A stretch of DNA of 6,073 nucleotides from Desulfovibrionaceae bacterium. Lineage in GTDB: Bacteria > Pseudomonadota > Gammaproteobacteria > Burkholderiales > Burkholderiaceae_C. Under the pieces are notes generated by a model. It did no database searches, was not told the DNA's origin, and saw only the letters and a list, made by a program, of their open reading frames with translations. Shown here one piece after another: positions 1-5,598 of the stretch. A program made the position numbers and the translations under genes. The stretch covers positions 1-6,073 of the forward strand of contig WRJY01000181.1 of NCBI GenBank assembly GCA_009778355.1, read 5' to 3'. Position 1 is the stretch's first letter. Each line of letters begins with the position of its first letter.

Positions 1-114
1 GTCGAGGAAATGCTGGGCATCTGCATCTACATGGGCGGCGGCCCGTCGCTGATGTACGCCGCCGCCGCGCTGGCCGCCTACGAGGAATTTGGCGGAGAAA
101 AGGCGGCTGCATGA
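1..114 (+). CDS. Carboxymuconolactone decarboxylase-family protein, 3' end only
   Basis: This is the last 37 codons of a gene that begins before the window; the stop is TGA at 112-114. The visible tail reads IYMGGGPSLMYAAAALAAYEEF followed by a short GEKAAA end. It matches from memory the C-terminal helix of small CMD/AhpD-like proteins, where a GGG-P-ALMYA-type segment precedes a final 'AL-AF-EF' helix. Members of this family are small helical proteins that act as peroxidase-type reductases or lactone decarboxylases. The catalytic CxxC-type motif would lie upstream and cannot be seen, so the activity is unknown. The stop overlaps the start of the next gene (ATGA, 111-114), which suggests co-transcription and translational coupling with the TolC-like gene. 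The family call rests on a short tail and is moderate. Confidence 0.6.
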   Translation, partial: VEEMLGICIYMGGGPSLMYAAAALAAYEEFGGEKAAA

Positions 115-1490
115 AACAGATTCGCGCCGTGGCTGGCCGAAGGTTGCTGGCATGGGCGCTGGCCGCGCTGGCGGCCATGCCGGCGCTCGCGCGGGCGCAA
201 GACTTGCTCACCGTGTGGCATGCCGCGCTGGAGCGCGACCGCACGCTGGCGGTGGCGCGCGCCGATTACGCGGCCAGCCAGACCAGGCGCGAGCAGGCGG
301 CGGCGCTGGGCCGTCCCACCGTGTCTTCCGTGCTCGGCGCCGGCTGGGGGCAAAGCAGCACGCGCATGAACGGCGCGCAGTTCACCGCGCCGGGACTGGG
401 CACTTCCAACGGTGTGGATTTCGCCACCTCGGTCAACAGCGGCTTGGCCACGCGCGCCTCCATCGTGGCGCAGTACCCGCTGATCAACCTCGGACGCGAC
501 GCCAGCCAGGCCCAACTGGAATTGGGCGCCGGCATGGGCAGCGTGGCCTGGCGCGCCGCGCAGACCGAGCTGGCCCTGCGCATCAGCGAGCGCTACTTTG
601 CCCTCGCCGTGGCGCAAGAGCGCCTGCGCGTCACCGAAAGCCAGGTCAAGGCGCTGGAGCAAGCCGCCACCGAAGCGCACGACCGCTTTGAGCTGGGCGA
701 ATCGCCCATCACCGAGGTGCACGAAGCCGATGCCGCCCTGGCCAGCGTGCGCGCGCAGCTCGAAGCCGCGCGCCTGCAAACCGAACTCAGCGCCCAGACG
801 CTGGCCCACAACACCGGCCTGGACACGCCCAGCGCCCGGCTGCCCGAGCGCAGCCCCGCGCCCGGCGGCAGCGTGCAGGACTGGATCGACGCCGCGCAAG
901 CCGGCAGCCCGCAAGTGCAACTGGCGCAACAGGCCGTCGCCATGGCCGGGCACGAATTGCGCCGCCGCCGCGCCGCCGGCACGGCGTCGCTCGATTTGGT
1001 GGCCCAAGCTGGACAACAGCGCATCGATGGCCACGGCAGCTTCGGCTCGTCCGGCAACCGCAGCCACGACGGTTCGGTCAGCCTGCAAGTCAACATTCCC
1101 CTTTACGACGGCGGCATGTCCGGCGCGCAAGCCAGCGAAGGCGCGCGCCTGCTCGACAAGGCGCAAGCGCAACTCGACCTGGCCCGCGAACAGGTGGCCG
1201 AGCAAACGCGCGCCGCCTGGCTTGGCTGGCAGGCCGGGCAGGCCCGCGTCGCCGCGCTCGAACAAGGCTTTGCCGCCAGCGCCGCCCGGCTCGACGCCAC
1301 CCGCCTGGGGCGCGAGGTGGGCGACCGCACCCTGCTCGACGTGTTGAACGCCGAAAACGACCACGCCAACGCCACCCTCGCCCTGGCCGAAGCGCGGGTC
1401 GAGCAAGTCGCCAGCCGCCTGCGCCTGGCTGCCCTGGCCGACCGGCTGGACGAGGCGCTGCTGGGCGAAGTCAACGCAGGGTTAAAGTAA
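111..1490 (+). CDS. TolC-family outer membrane efflux/secretion channel protein
   Basis: The 459-residue protein is the usual length for a TolC-type outer membrane channel, which forms a trimeric beta-barrel plus periplasmic alpha-helical tunnel serving type I secretion or multidrug efflux. It starts with a basic n-region and hydrophobic core (residues 1-28) ending in ALARAQ, a typical signal peptidase I site near residues 28-30. No lipobox cysteine is present, unlike the NodT/OprM lipoprotein branch. The two-fold internal repeat of the family is visible: YPLINLGRDAS at about 122-132 echoes IPLYDGGMSGA at about 329-339, and FELGESPITEVHEAD (193-207) echoes LGREVGDRTLLDVLNAEN (399-416). Between them lie long Ala/Glu/Gln/Arg-rich helical stretches. 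The start at 111 is supported by purine-rich GGAGAAAAGG at 94-103 and by the ATGA overlap with the upstream gene. No inner-membrane pump or adaptor gene is visible, so the partner and cargo are unknown. The family is confident; calling it the orthologue of E. coli tolC is not. Confidence 0.92.
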   Translation: MKQIRAVAGRRLLAWALAALAAMPALARAQDLLTVWHAALERDRTLAVARADYAASQTRREQAAALGRPTVSSVLGAGWGQSSTRMNGAQFTAPGLGTSNGVDFATSVNSGLATRASIVAQYPLINLGRDASQAQLELGAGMGSVAWRAAQTELALRISERYFALAVAQERLRVTESQVKALEQAATEAHDRFELGESPITEVHEADAALASVRAQLEAARLQTELSAQTLAHNTGLDTPSARLPERSPAPGGSVQDWIDAAQAGSPQVQLAQQAVAMAGHELRRRRAAGTASLDLVAQAGQQRIDGHGSFGSSGNRSHDGSVSLQVNIPLYDGGMSGAQASEGARLLDKAQAQLDLAREQVAEQTRAAWLGWQAGQARVAALEQGFAASAARLDATRLGREVGDRTLLDVLNAENDHANATLALAEARVEQVASRLRLAALADRLDEALLGEVNAGLK

Positions 1491-1491
1491 A

Positions 1492-1602
1492 CACCCCCTG
1501 AGTCGCTTACGCGCCTTCCCCCCTCTCCTGCGGGAGGAGGGACGCAGCCAATGGCCGGCGCAGGTCCGGCCACGGCTGCCACGCTTGGCCTGCTCCGCGG
1601 CC
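1492..1602. repeat. GC-rich intergenic repeat with hairpins after the TolC-like gene
   Basis: The block begins one base after the TolC-like stop with CACCCCCTGAG and runs to about TGCTCCGCGGCC. It contains an imperfect hairpin around CCCTCTCC/GGAGGAGGG (about 1521-1541) and a perfect 7-bp stem TGGCCGG/CCGGCCA (1552-1558 and 1566-1572, loop of 7). From memory, blocks opening with CCCCCTGAG, then a CGC-rich segment, a CCTTCCCCC tract and hairpins are dispersed after genes in Acidovorax/Comamonas-type genomes. The hairpins are seen directly; the repeat family membership is recalled and unverified, and only one copy is in the window. It could also serve as a transcription-attenuating or mRNA-stabilising 3' structure, but no T-run follows the stems. 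Confidence 0.5.
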
Positions 1603-1685
1603 TTCTGTTTCTTCTCCCGTTGTGGGAAGATTCGAGTGGGAGACAGTCAGCGTCACGGCAAACAGTTTTTTCAACCCCGCAACCT

Positions 1686-1693
1686 GGAGAGGA
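1686..1693 (+). promoter_or_regulatory. Ribosome binding site of the DUF2892 gene
   Basis: GGAGAGGA ends 6 bases before the ATG at 1700. It decides the start: the reading frame is open from 1622, but the 26 upstream codons lack a comparable site and carry no family similarity. Confidence 0.8.
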
Positions 1694-1699
1694 ACGCAA

Positions 1700-1894
1700 A
1701 TGAAACTCAACGTCGGCGGCATGGACCGCATCCTGCGCATCGTGGTCGGCATCGTGCTGGTCGCCCTGACCCTTTTGGGCATGATCGGCTGGTGGGGCTA
1801 CATCGGCGTGATCCCGCTGCTCACCGGCCTGTTCGGCTTCTGCCCGGCCTACACCCTGCTGGGCCTGAACACCTGCCCGATGAAAAAATCCTGA
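1700..1894 (+). CDS. DUF2892 (YgaP-type) small inner membrane protein
   Basis: This 64-residue protein matches the DUF2892 family: a short polar N-terminus (MKLNVGGMDRILRI) followed by two hydrophobic segments at about 11-29 and 34-51. The signature GFCPAYTLLGLNTC (residues 46-59) contains Cys48 and Cys59. In E. coli YgaP a domain of this type forms the membrane anchor behind a cytoplasmic rhodanese (sulfurtransferase) domain. Here it stands alone, as in many proteobacteria, so no enzymatic activity can be assigned. The conserved cysteines could be involved in sulfur or redox chemistry, but that is inference. The gene is isolated by the repeat-bearing gap upstream and a strong terminator downstream, so it is probably monocistronic. 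The start is fixed by the Shine-Dalgarno sequence at 1686-1693. Confidence 0.88.
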   Translation: MKLNVGGMDRILRIVVGIVLVALTLLGMIGWWGYIGVIPLLTGLFGFCPAYTLLGLNTCPMKKS

Positions 1895-1908
1895 CGGTTC
1901 GACCCGCG

Positions 1909-1947
1909 CCATGAAAAACGCCCGCGCGACGCGGGCGTTTTTCATGG
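1909..1947. terminator. Bidirectional intrinsic terminator between the DUF2892 gene and murB
   Basis: This is a perfect 17-bp inverted repeat with a 5-base loop (GCGAC): 1909-1925 pairs with 1931-1947. The core is GCCCGC/GCGGGC flanked by AAAAA on the left and TTTTT on the right, so the hairpin has a U-tract in either reading direction. It lies 15 bases after the DUF2892 stop on the plus strand and about 83 bases beyond the murB stop on the minus strand, as expected for a terminator shared by two converging genes. The structure is seen directly; its function follows from the standard intrinsic-terminator model. Confidence 0.92.
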
Positions 1948-1966
1948 GTGCCCGGCATGGGGGCAC
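1948..1966. other. Small hairpin beside the terminator
   Basis: GTGCCC (1948-1953) pairs with GGGCAC (1961-1966) around a 7-base loop, immediately next to the main terminator stem on the murB side. In a murB transcript it would form just before the terminator. A role in 3'-end stability is possible but is only inference; a 6-bp stem in DNA this GC-rich may be chance. Confidence 0.3.
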
Positions 1967-2030
1967 TCCTGCAGGTGCAAATCCTCCCGTAAGCTGGCTG
2001 ACCTTGCCTCCGATTTCCGTATCCAATGGG

Positions 2031-3092
2031 TCAGATCACCGTCGGTTCCGGCTCCAGCCGGATACCGAAACGTTCGTACACGCTGGTCTGGATGGCTTTG
2101 GCCAGCGTCATCACCTCGCCGCCGGTGGCCGGGTGTTCGCGCCCGCCGCGATTGACCAGCACCAGCGCCTGTTTTTCGTACACGCCGGCATGGCCCATGG
2201 ACTTGCCCTTCCAGCCGCAGGCATCGATCAGCCAGCCGGCGGCCAGTTTGACGCTGCCGTCGGGCATGGGGTAGTGCACCACCGTGGGGTCGCGGCCAAT
2301 GATGTCGGCACACTGCTCGGCGCTGACGGTGGGGTTTTTGAAAAAACTGCCCGCGTTGCCGAGCACCGCCGGGTCGGGTAGCTTGGCGCGGCGGATGGCG
2401 ACGACCCAGTCGTAAATCTGGCGCGCGCCGGGCGCGGCGATGCCGGTTTCCCGCGCCTTGCGCTCCAGTTCCAGATAGCCCAGCACCGGCTTCCATGCTT
2501 TGGGCAAGGCCAGCCGCACGCGCAAAATCAGCGCGCGCCCAGCCAGGCCGAAATCGCCCAACTGCGCGGCGGTATGCTTGAACACCGAATCGCGGTAGCC
2601 AAAGCCGCACTGGGCGGCATCCAGCGTGAACACCTCGCCGGTTTGCAGGTCGATCGCGTCCAGTTCGTGAAAGCGGTCTTGCAATTCCACCCCGTAGGCG
2701 CCGATGTTCTGCACCGGCGCGGCGCCCACGGTGCCGGGAATCAACGCCATGTTCTCCAGCCCGGGCAGGCCCTGCGCCAGCGTCCAGGCCACCAGACCAT
2801 GCCAGCTTTCACCGCCGCCGGCCTCGACGATGACCGCGCGCGCCGTCTCGCCGGCCACGCGCAGGCCCGGCACTTCCACCTTCAGCACCAGGGCTTTCAC
2901 GTCGCCCGTCAGCACGATGTTGCTGCCGCCGCCGAGGACGATCTTGGGCTGCGCGCGCAGTTGCGCGTCGGCCAGCAGCGCGCGCGCGTCGGCCTCGCCG
3001 CGCACCCGCACCAGCGCGGCGGCGCGCGCGGCAATGCCGAAGCTGTTCAGCGGTTGCAAGGGCACGTTGCGTTCGACGATCAGGGCGCTCAT
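2031..3092 (-). CDS. murB: UDP-N-acetylenolpyruvoylglucosamine reductase
   Basis: MurB is a cytoplasmic FAD enzyme that uses NADPH to reduce UDP-GlcNAc-enolpyruvate to UDP-MurNAc, the second committed step of peptidoglycan precursor synthesis. The 353-residue protein is slightly longer than the E. coli enzyme (342) and has the type I layout. The FAD-binding segment includes NSFGI (16-20) and VLGGGSNIVL (52-61), then GLENMALIPGTVGAAPVQNIGAYG (111-134, in two adjoining blocks). The catalytic trio is intact: Arg167 in FGYRDSVFKH, Ser249 in GNAGSFFKNP (the proton donor in E. coli, Ser229), and Glu349 in the terminal LEPE. The third-domain motif GSVKLAAGWLID (279-290) is also present. The ATG at 3092 is the natural start because NVPLQPLNSFGI follows at the usual distance, although its Shine-Dalgarno sequence is weak. 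The gene is divergent from yajQ with a 60-bp gap and ends facing the shared terminator at 1909-1947. Confidence 0.97.
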   Translation of the reverse strand: MSALIVERNVPLQPLNSFGIAARAAALVRVRGEADARALLADAQLRAQPKIVLGGGSNIVLTGDVKALVLKVEVPGLRVAGETARAVIVEAGGGESWHGLVAWTLAQGLPGLENMALIPGTVGAAPVQNIGAYGVELQDRFHELDAIDLQTGEVFTLDAAQCGFGYRDSVFKHTAAQLGDFGLAGRALILRVRLALPKAWKPVLGYLELERKARETGIAAPGARQIYDWVVAIRRAKLPDPAVLGNAGSFFKNPTVSAEQCADIIGRDPTVVHYPMPDGSVKLAAGWLIDACGWKGKSMGHAGVYEKQALVLVNRGGREHPATGGEVMTLAKAIQTSVYERFGIRLEPEPTVI

Positions 3093-3152
3093 GGGACAAT
3101 TGTCGCTTCCGGCTGACGGCCCTCAATACTTTCTTTGCAAAAGGAGCACTTT
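3093..3152. promoter_or_regulatory. murB-yajQ divergent intergenic region with a 10-bp palindrome
   Basis: This 60-bp gap separates divergent murB and yajQ, so the yajQ promoter is expected here or just inside murB. A perfect palindrome GACAATTGTC lies at 3095-3104, directly beside the murB start codon. A weak plus-strand sigma70-like pair is TTGTCG (3100-3105) with AATACT (3125-3130), but the 19-base spacer is long. The palindrome is seen; a promoter or operator role is inference. Confidence 0.35.
3141..3146 (+). promoter_or_regulatory. Ribosome binding site of yajQ
   Basis: AAGGAG stands 6 bases before the ATG at 3153. This favours that start over an in-frame TTG at 3135, which would place the site inside the coding region. 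Confidence 0.85.
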
Positions 3153-3638
3153 ATGCCCTCCTTCGATACGGTTTGCGAACCCGACATGGTGGAAGTGAAA
3201 AACGCGGTGGACAACGCCGCCAAGGAAATCGGCACGCGCTTCGACTTCAAGGGCACGAGCGCCGCCATCGAACTCAAAGACAAGGAAATCACCTTGCTGG
3301 GCGACGCCGAGTTCCAGTTGCAGCAGATCGAGGACATCCTGCGCAACAAGATGACCAAGCGCAACGTGGACGTGCGCTTTCTGGACAAGGGCGCGGTACA
3401 GAAGATCGGCGGCGACAAGGTCAGGCAGGCCATCAAGGTCAAGAACGGCATCGCCACCGAGGACGGCAAGAAAATCCAGAAGATCATCAAGGACAGCAAG
3501 CTCAAGGTGCAGGCCGCCATCCAGGGCGAGGCGGTGCGCGTCACCGGCGCCAAGCGCGACGACTTGCAGGCCGTGATGGCCCTGCTGCGCAAGGAGATGG
3601 CCGAGCTGCCGCTCAGTTTCGACAACTTCAGGGACTGA
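3153..3638 (+). CDS. yajQ: YajQ family nucleotide-binding protein
   Basis: The 161-residue protein has the full length and hallmark ends of the YajQ (UPF0234) family: it begins MPSFD and ends LPLSFDNFRD. Inside, FDFKGT (30-35), ITLLGDAEFQLQQIEDIL (46-63) and DSKLKVQAAIQGEAVRVTG (114-132) are the conserved blocks of its two ferredoxin-like domains. Family members bind nucleotides or RNA, and in Xanthomonas and Pseudomonas a YajQ-type protein was reported to bind cyclic di-GMP and affect virulence gene expression; whether this one does so is unknown. It is probably cytoplasmic, as it has no signal peptide or membrane segment. It is the first gene of a likely two-gene unit with the protease 7 bases downstream, and is divergent from murB. 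Confidence 0.96.
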   Translation: MPSFDTVCEPDMVEVKNAVDNAAKEIGTRFDFKGTSAAIELKDKEITLLGDAEFQLQQIEDILRNKMTKRNVDVRFLDKGAVQKIGGDKVRQAIKVKNGIATEDGKKIQKIIKDSKLKVQAAIQGEAVRVTGAKRDDLQAVMALLRKEMAELPLSFDNFRD

Positions 3639-3645
3639 AAATCCC

Positions 3646-4323
3646 ATGCGCCGCCACGCTGCTGTTCCAACCCGCGCCCGGCTGCCGTGGGCGTGGCTGT
3701 TCGGCCTGGCCGCAAGCGCCCTGCCGCTGATTGCCGCCGCCGAAACCAGCGTGTCATTACAAGGCCTGTTGGGCAGCAAGGCGTTGCTGCTGGTCGGCAG
3801 CGGCGCGCCTCACGCCGTTGCGCCGGGCGAAACCTGGCAGGGTGTCAAGGTCGTCTCCACTGGCGGCGAGCAGGCGGTGGTGCTGGTCGATGGGCAGCGC
3901 ATCACGCTGCGCGTGGGCGAAGCGCCAGCCAGCATCGGTCAGGACGGGCTGAGCAGCGACGACCGCATCGCGCTGACGGCTGACTCGCGCGGACATTTCT
4001 TCGCCCAGGGCAGCATCAACGACCTGCCGGTGCGCTTCCTGGTGGACACCGGCGCCTCGGTAGTCGCCATTAGCCAGGCCGAGGCGGAACGTCTGGGCCT
4101 GAACTACAAGCGTGGCCGCCAAGTGCGGACGATCACGGCGAACGGCCCAGCCATGGGCTGGGTATTCAGGATTCCCGCCCTGCGCATCGGCGACGTGGTG
4201 TCCTACGAAGTGGACGCCATCGTCACCCCGGCCCCCATGCCCATGGTGTTGCTGGGCAACAGCTACCTGTCGCGCTTCAACATGCGGCGCGATGGCGATC
4301 AGATGACGCTGATAAAACGGTGA
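3646..4323 (+). CDS. Secreted retropepsin-like aspartic protease (clan AA, TIGR02281-type)
   Basis: The 225-residue protein starts with a basic, proline-containing n-region, a hydrophobic core (about 15-31) and AAAE, a likely signal peptidase I site near 32-33, so it is predicted periplasmic. Residues 35-95 form a small beta-rich domain (LQGLLGSKALLLVGSG, then PGETWQGVKVVSTGGEQAVVLVDGQ and RITLRVGE) that resembles the homology region of GspC/PulP-type secretion proteins. Residues 115-225 are a retropepsin fold: the active-site motif FLVDTGAS (131-138, Asp134), TITANG (162-167) and the C-terminal VLLGNSYLSRF (201-211), equivalent to the ILG-helix segment of the family. With one DTG per chain, activity would require a homodimer. 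The substrate is unknown. The ATG at 3646 follows yajQ by 7 bases, with AGGGA at 3630-3634 as a modest ribosome binding site inside the yajQ end, so it is probably co-transcribed. The protease fold is confident; the N-terminal domain relation is inferred from pattern. Confidence 0.85.
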   Translation: MRRHAAVPTRARLPWAWLFGLAASALPLIAAAETSVSLQGLLGSKALLLVGSGAPHAVAPGETWQGVKVVSTGGEQAVVLVDGQRITLRVGEAPASIGQDGLSSDDRIALTADSRGHFFAQGSINDLPVRFLVDTGASVVAISQAEAERLGLNYKRGRQVRTITANGPAMGWVFRIPALRIGDVVSYEVDAIVTPAPMPMVLLGNSYLSRFNMRRDGDQMTLIKR

Positions 4324-4329
4324 TGGCAA

Positions 4330-4349
4330 AGCCAGCCCCGGCGCTGGCT
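4330..4349. terminator. Possible bidirectional terminator between the protease gene and plsY
   Basis: AGCCAGC (4330-4336) pairs perfectly with GCTGGCT (4343-4349) around a 6-base loop, in the 24-bp gap where the two genes converge. The right arm overlaps the plsY stop codon (4348-4350). Downstream U-tracts are poor: TGCTTTCTT on the plus side and TTTGCC on the minus side. It is therefore a weak terminator candidate. Confidence 0.45.
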
Positions 4350-4971
4350 ATGCTTTCTTGCTGCCCAGCTTGGATTCGGCGCCCGCCGTCAGCCGCTGAA
4401 TGTTCTGGCGGTGACGCCAGATCAGCAGCAGGCCCATGACAATCATGGCGAGGGTTTTTTCGCCCGAGGCCTGCCACAGCAGGCCATCGCCCATCAGGTA
4501 GCATCCGGGCGCAAGCGCTGCCGCCGCCATCGACGCCAGGGAGACGTAGCGGGTGAGCGCGACGGCGATCAGCCACGTGAGCAGCGCCACCGCGCCCAGC
4601 CACGGATTGAAGGCCAGCAGAACGCCTGCCGCCGTTGCCACGCCCTTGCCGCCGGCAAAGCGGAAGAACACCGGGTACAGGTGCCCCAGAAAAGCCGCCA
4701 CGCCCGCCAGCGCCTGCGCGCCCTCGCCCAAGCCGTGGGCGGCGCCGAACCATTGAATCAGCATCACCGGCAGCCAGCCTTTGAGGGCATCGAGCGCCAG
4801 CGTGACGAGCGCCGCCGCCTTGCTGCCCGAGCGCAATACGTTGGTGGCGCCGGGGTTGCCGCTGCCGTAGGTGCGCGGGTCCGACAGCCCCATCGAGCGG
4901 CTGACGATGACCGCGAAGCTGAGCGAACCGGCCAGATACGCGGCCAGCGTTGCCAGCAAGGGGACAAGCAT
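4348..4971 (-). CDS. plsY: Glycerol-3-phosphate acyltransferase PlsY
   Basis: PlsY is an inner-membrane enzyme that transfers the acyl group from acyl-phosphate (made by PlsX) to the 1-position of glycerol-3-phosphate, giving lysophosphatidic acid for phospholipid synthesis. The 207-residue product has the normal length and several hydrophobic segments (about 3-24, 52-73, 86-104, 112-140, 144-160, 172-185). All three conserved loop motifs are present: GSGNPGATNVLR (36-47), GHLYPVFFRFAGGKGVAT (96-113), with the GGKG phosphate-binding segment, and RYVSLAS (141-147). The C-terminus is a short positively charged tail (RHRQNIQR, then KLGSKKA). I chose the ATG at 4971 because TCAGGAA lies 6 bases upstream and the first membrane helix begins immediately. 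An in-frame ATG at 5022 would add 17 residues encoded mainly by a palindromic repeat. The gene is alone on its strand here and converges with the protease gene. Confidence 0.95.
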   Translation of the reverse strand: MLVPLLATLAAYLAGSLSFAVIVSRSMGLSDPRTYGSGNPGATNVLRSGSKAAALVTLALDALKGWLPVMLIQWFGAAHGLGEGAQALAGVAAFLGHLYPVFFRFAGGKGVATAAGVLLAFNPWLGAVALLTWLIAVALTRYVSLASMAAAALAPGCYLMGDGLLWQASGEKTLAMIVMGLLLIWRHRQNIQRLTAGAESKLGSKKA

Positions 4972-4976
4972 ATGGA

Positions 4977-4983
4977 TTCCTGA
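4977..4983 (-). promoter_or_regulatory. Ribosome binding site of plsY
   Basis: Minus-strand TCAGGAA, with the AGGA core at 4978-4981, is 6 bases before the ATG at 4971. It supports the shorter plsY product rather than the in-frame start at 5022. Confidence 0.7.
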
Positions 4984-4994
4984 GTGAGAGCACT

Positions 4995-5027
4995 GCGATG
5001 GGTTTCGCTGCGCTCTACCCATCCTAC
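4995..5027. repeat. GATGGGT/ACCCATC palindromic intergenic repeat
   Basis: GATGGGT (4997-5003) and ACCCATC (5017-5023) form a perfect 7-bp stem around a 13-base GC-rich loop (TTCGCTGCGCTCT), followed by CTAC. From memory, nearly the same unit (GTAGGATGGGTAGAGCGCAGCG then AAACCCATC, read on the minus strand) is a dispersed intergenic repeat in many proteobacteria and is often mistranslated into spurious peptides such as WVSLRSTHPT or MGRAQRNPS. It lies 24 bases before the plsY start, inside its leader or promoter region. The stem is seen directly; repeat-family identity is recalled and not checked. Confidence 0.7.
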
Positions 5028-5034
5028 TGATTGA

Positions 5035-5055
5035 CTGAACGAACTGTCTGAACGA
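5035..5055. repeat. Short direct repeat CTGAACGA x2 upstream of plsY
   Basis: CTGAACGA occurs at 5035-5042 and again at 5048-5055, 13 bases start to start, in the gap between the divergently placed plsY start and recX end. It could be a regulator site for plsY or simple chance. No match to the LexA consensus is apparent. Confidence 0.35.
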
Positions 5056-5076
5056 GCGCGAAAGTGGCCTATTTTG

Positions 5077-5598
5077 TCAGAGCCCCGCTTCGTCCGTTTG
5101 CCAGGCGCCCTCGCCGCCCGCGGCCGCGAGGGTGCGCCGGATCACGTCGCCGGAAAAACCTCTGCCGGCCAGAAACCGCGTTTGCCGGGCCTGCTCGGCG
5201 GCGCTTTGCGGCGGCTGGCCGAACCGCGACTGCCAGACCTGCCGGGCGCGCGTCAGTTCGGTGGCGCGCAGGCGCTCGGCGGCATCGGTCATCACGTCAT
5301 CGGGCAGGCCCTTGGCGCGCAATTCGTGCAGCACGCGCGCGCCGCCCAGCCGCGCGGCCCGGCGGTGCAGCACCGACTCGGCCACCCGCGCCTCGCTGAT
5401 GAAGCCCCTGGCCGTCAACTCGTCGAGCACGCGCGCCAGTTCAGCCGCGCCATCGCCGTCGCCGTCCCGTGGCAGGTGGGGCGCCAGTTTGCGTTCCAGT
5501 TCGGCGCGCGAATGCTCGCGCGCGGCCAGGTAGCGCAGCGCGCGGCCCTTGAGCGACAAGGCGGCGGCGGACGGCGGATGCAGCGCCTCACGCCCCAT
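5077..5598 (-). CDS. recX: Regulatory protein RecX
   Basis: RecX binds RecA and the RecA filament and modulates, usually inhibits, its recombinase and coprotease activity. The 173-residue product has the helical three-repeat layout of the family. Repeat one is SLKGRALRYLAAREHSRAEL (15-34) followed by ERKLAPHL. Repeat two centres on RGFISEARVAESVLHRR (64-80) and LGGARVLHELRAKGLP (84-99). Repeat three ends with ARQTRFLAGRGFSGDVIRRTL (137-157, where RGFSGDVI is the typical last-helix motif). The ATG at 5598 is chosen because AGGAGG (minus strand, 5605-5610) sits 6 bases before it. An in-frame ATG at 5628 would add the Cys/Arg-rich MPCCRCRRPP, which is just recA sequence in another frame. The start lies inside recA, overlapping it by 11 bases, so expression is probably coupled to recA and to the SOS response if recA is LexA-controlled; that promoter is outside the window. 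Confidence 0.93.
   Translation of the reverse strand: MGREALHPPSAAALSLKGRALRYLAAREHSRAELERKLAPHLPRDGDGDGAAELARVLDELTARGFISEARVAESVLHRRAARLGGARVLHELRAKGLPDDVMTDAAERLRATELTRARQVWQSRFGQPPQSAAEQARQTRFLAGRGFSGDVIRRTLAAAGGEGAWQTDEAGL

Noticed and set aside
78..1406. A 442-codon open frame on the minus strand opposite the TolC-like gene
   Set aside because: It is a shadow of GC-rich codon bias. It is rich in Ala/Gly/Arg/Gln/His, has no recognisable motif or good ribosome binding site, and the opposite strand encodes a clear TolC-family protein.
1622..1699. N-terminal extension of the DUF2892 protein by 26 residues
   Set aside because: The Shine-Dalgarno sequence at 1686-1693 and the family start at MKLNVGGMDR both support the ATG at 1700.
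1103..2026. A 307-codon minus-strand frame spanning the TolC-like 3' end, the repeat and the DUF2892 gene
   Set aside because: It crosses the repeat, a real gene and the terminator hairpin, and its composition changes along its length. There is no coherent domain.
1911..2381. A 156-codon plus-strand frame beginning in the terminator
   Set aside because: Its first codons are the terminator stem itself and the rest is antisense to murB, so it is not a plausible gene.
5035..5055. Possible LexA/SOS box between recX and plsY
   Set aside because: The CTGT seen here is not followed at the right spacing by ACAG, and any SOS box for recA-recX would lie upstream of recA, outside the window.
4984..5076. 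A sigma70 promoter for plsY (TAGGAT as -10, TTCAGA as -35)
   Set aside because: The spacer would be about 20 bases and both elements are poor. The -10-like part is also within the repeat, so I do not report it as a feature.
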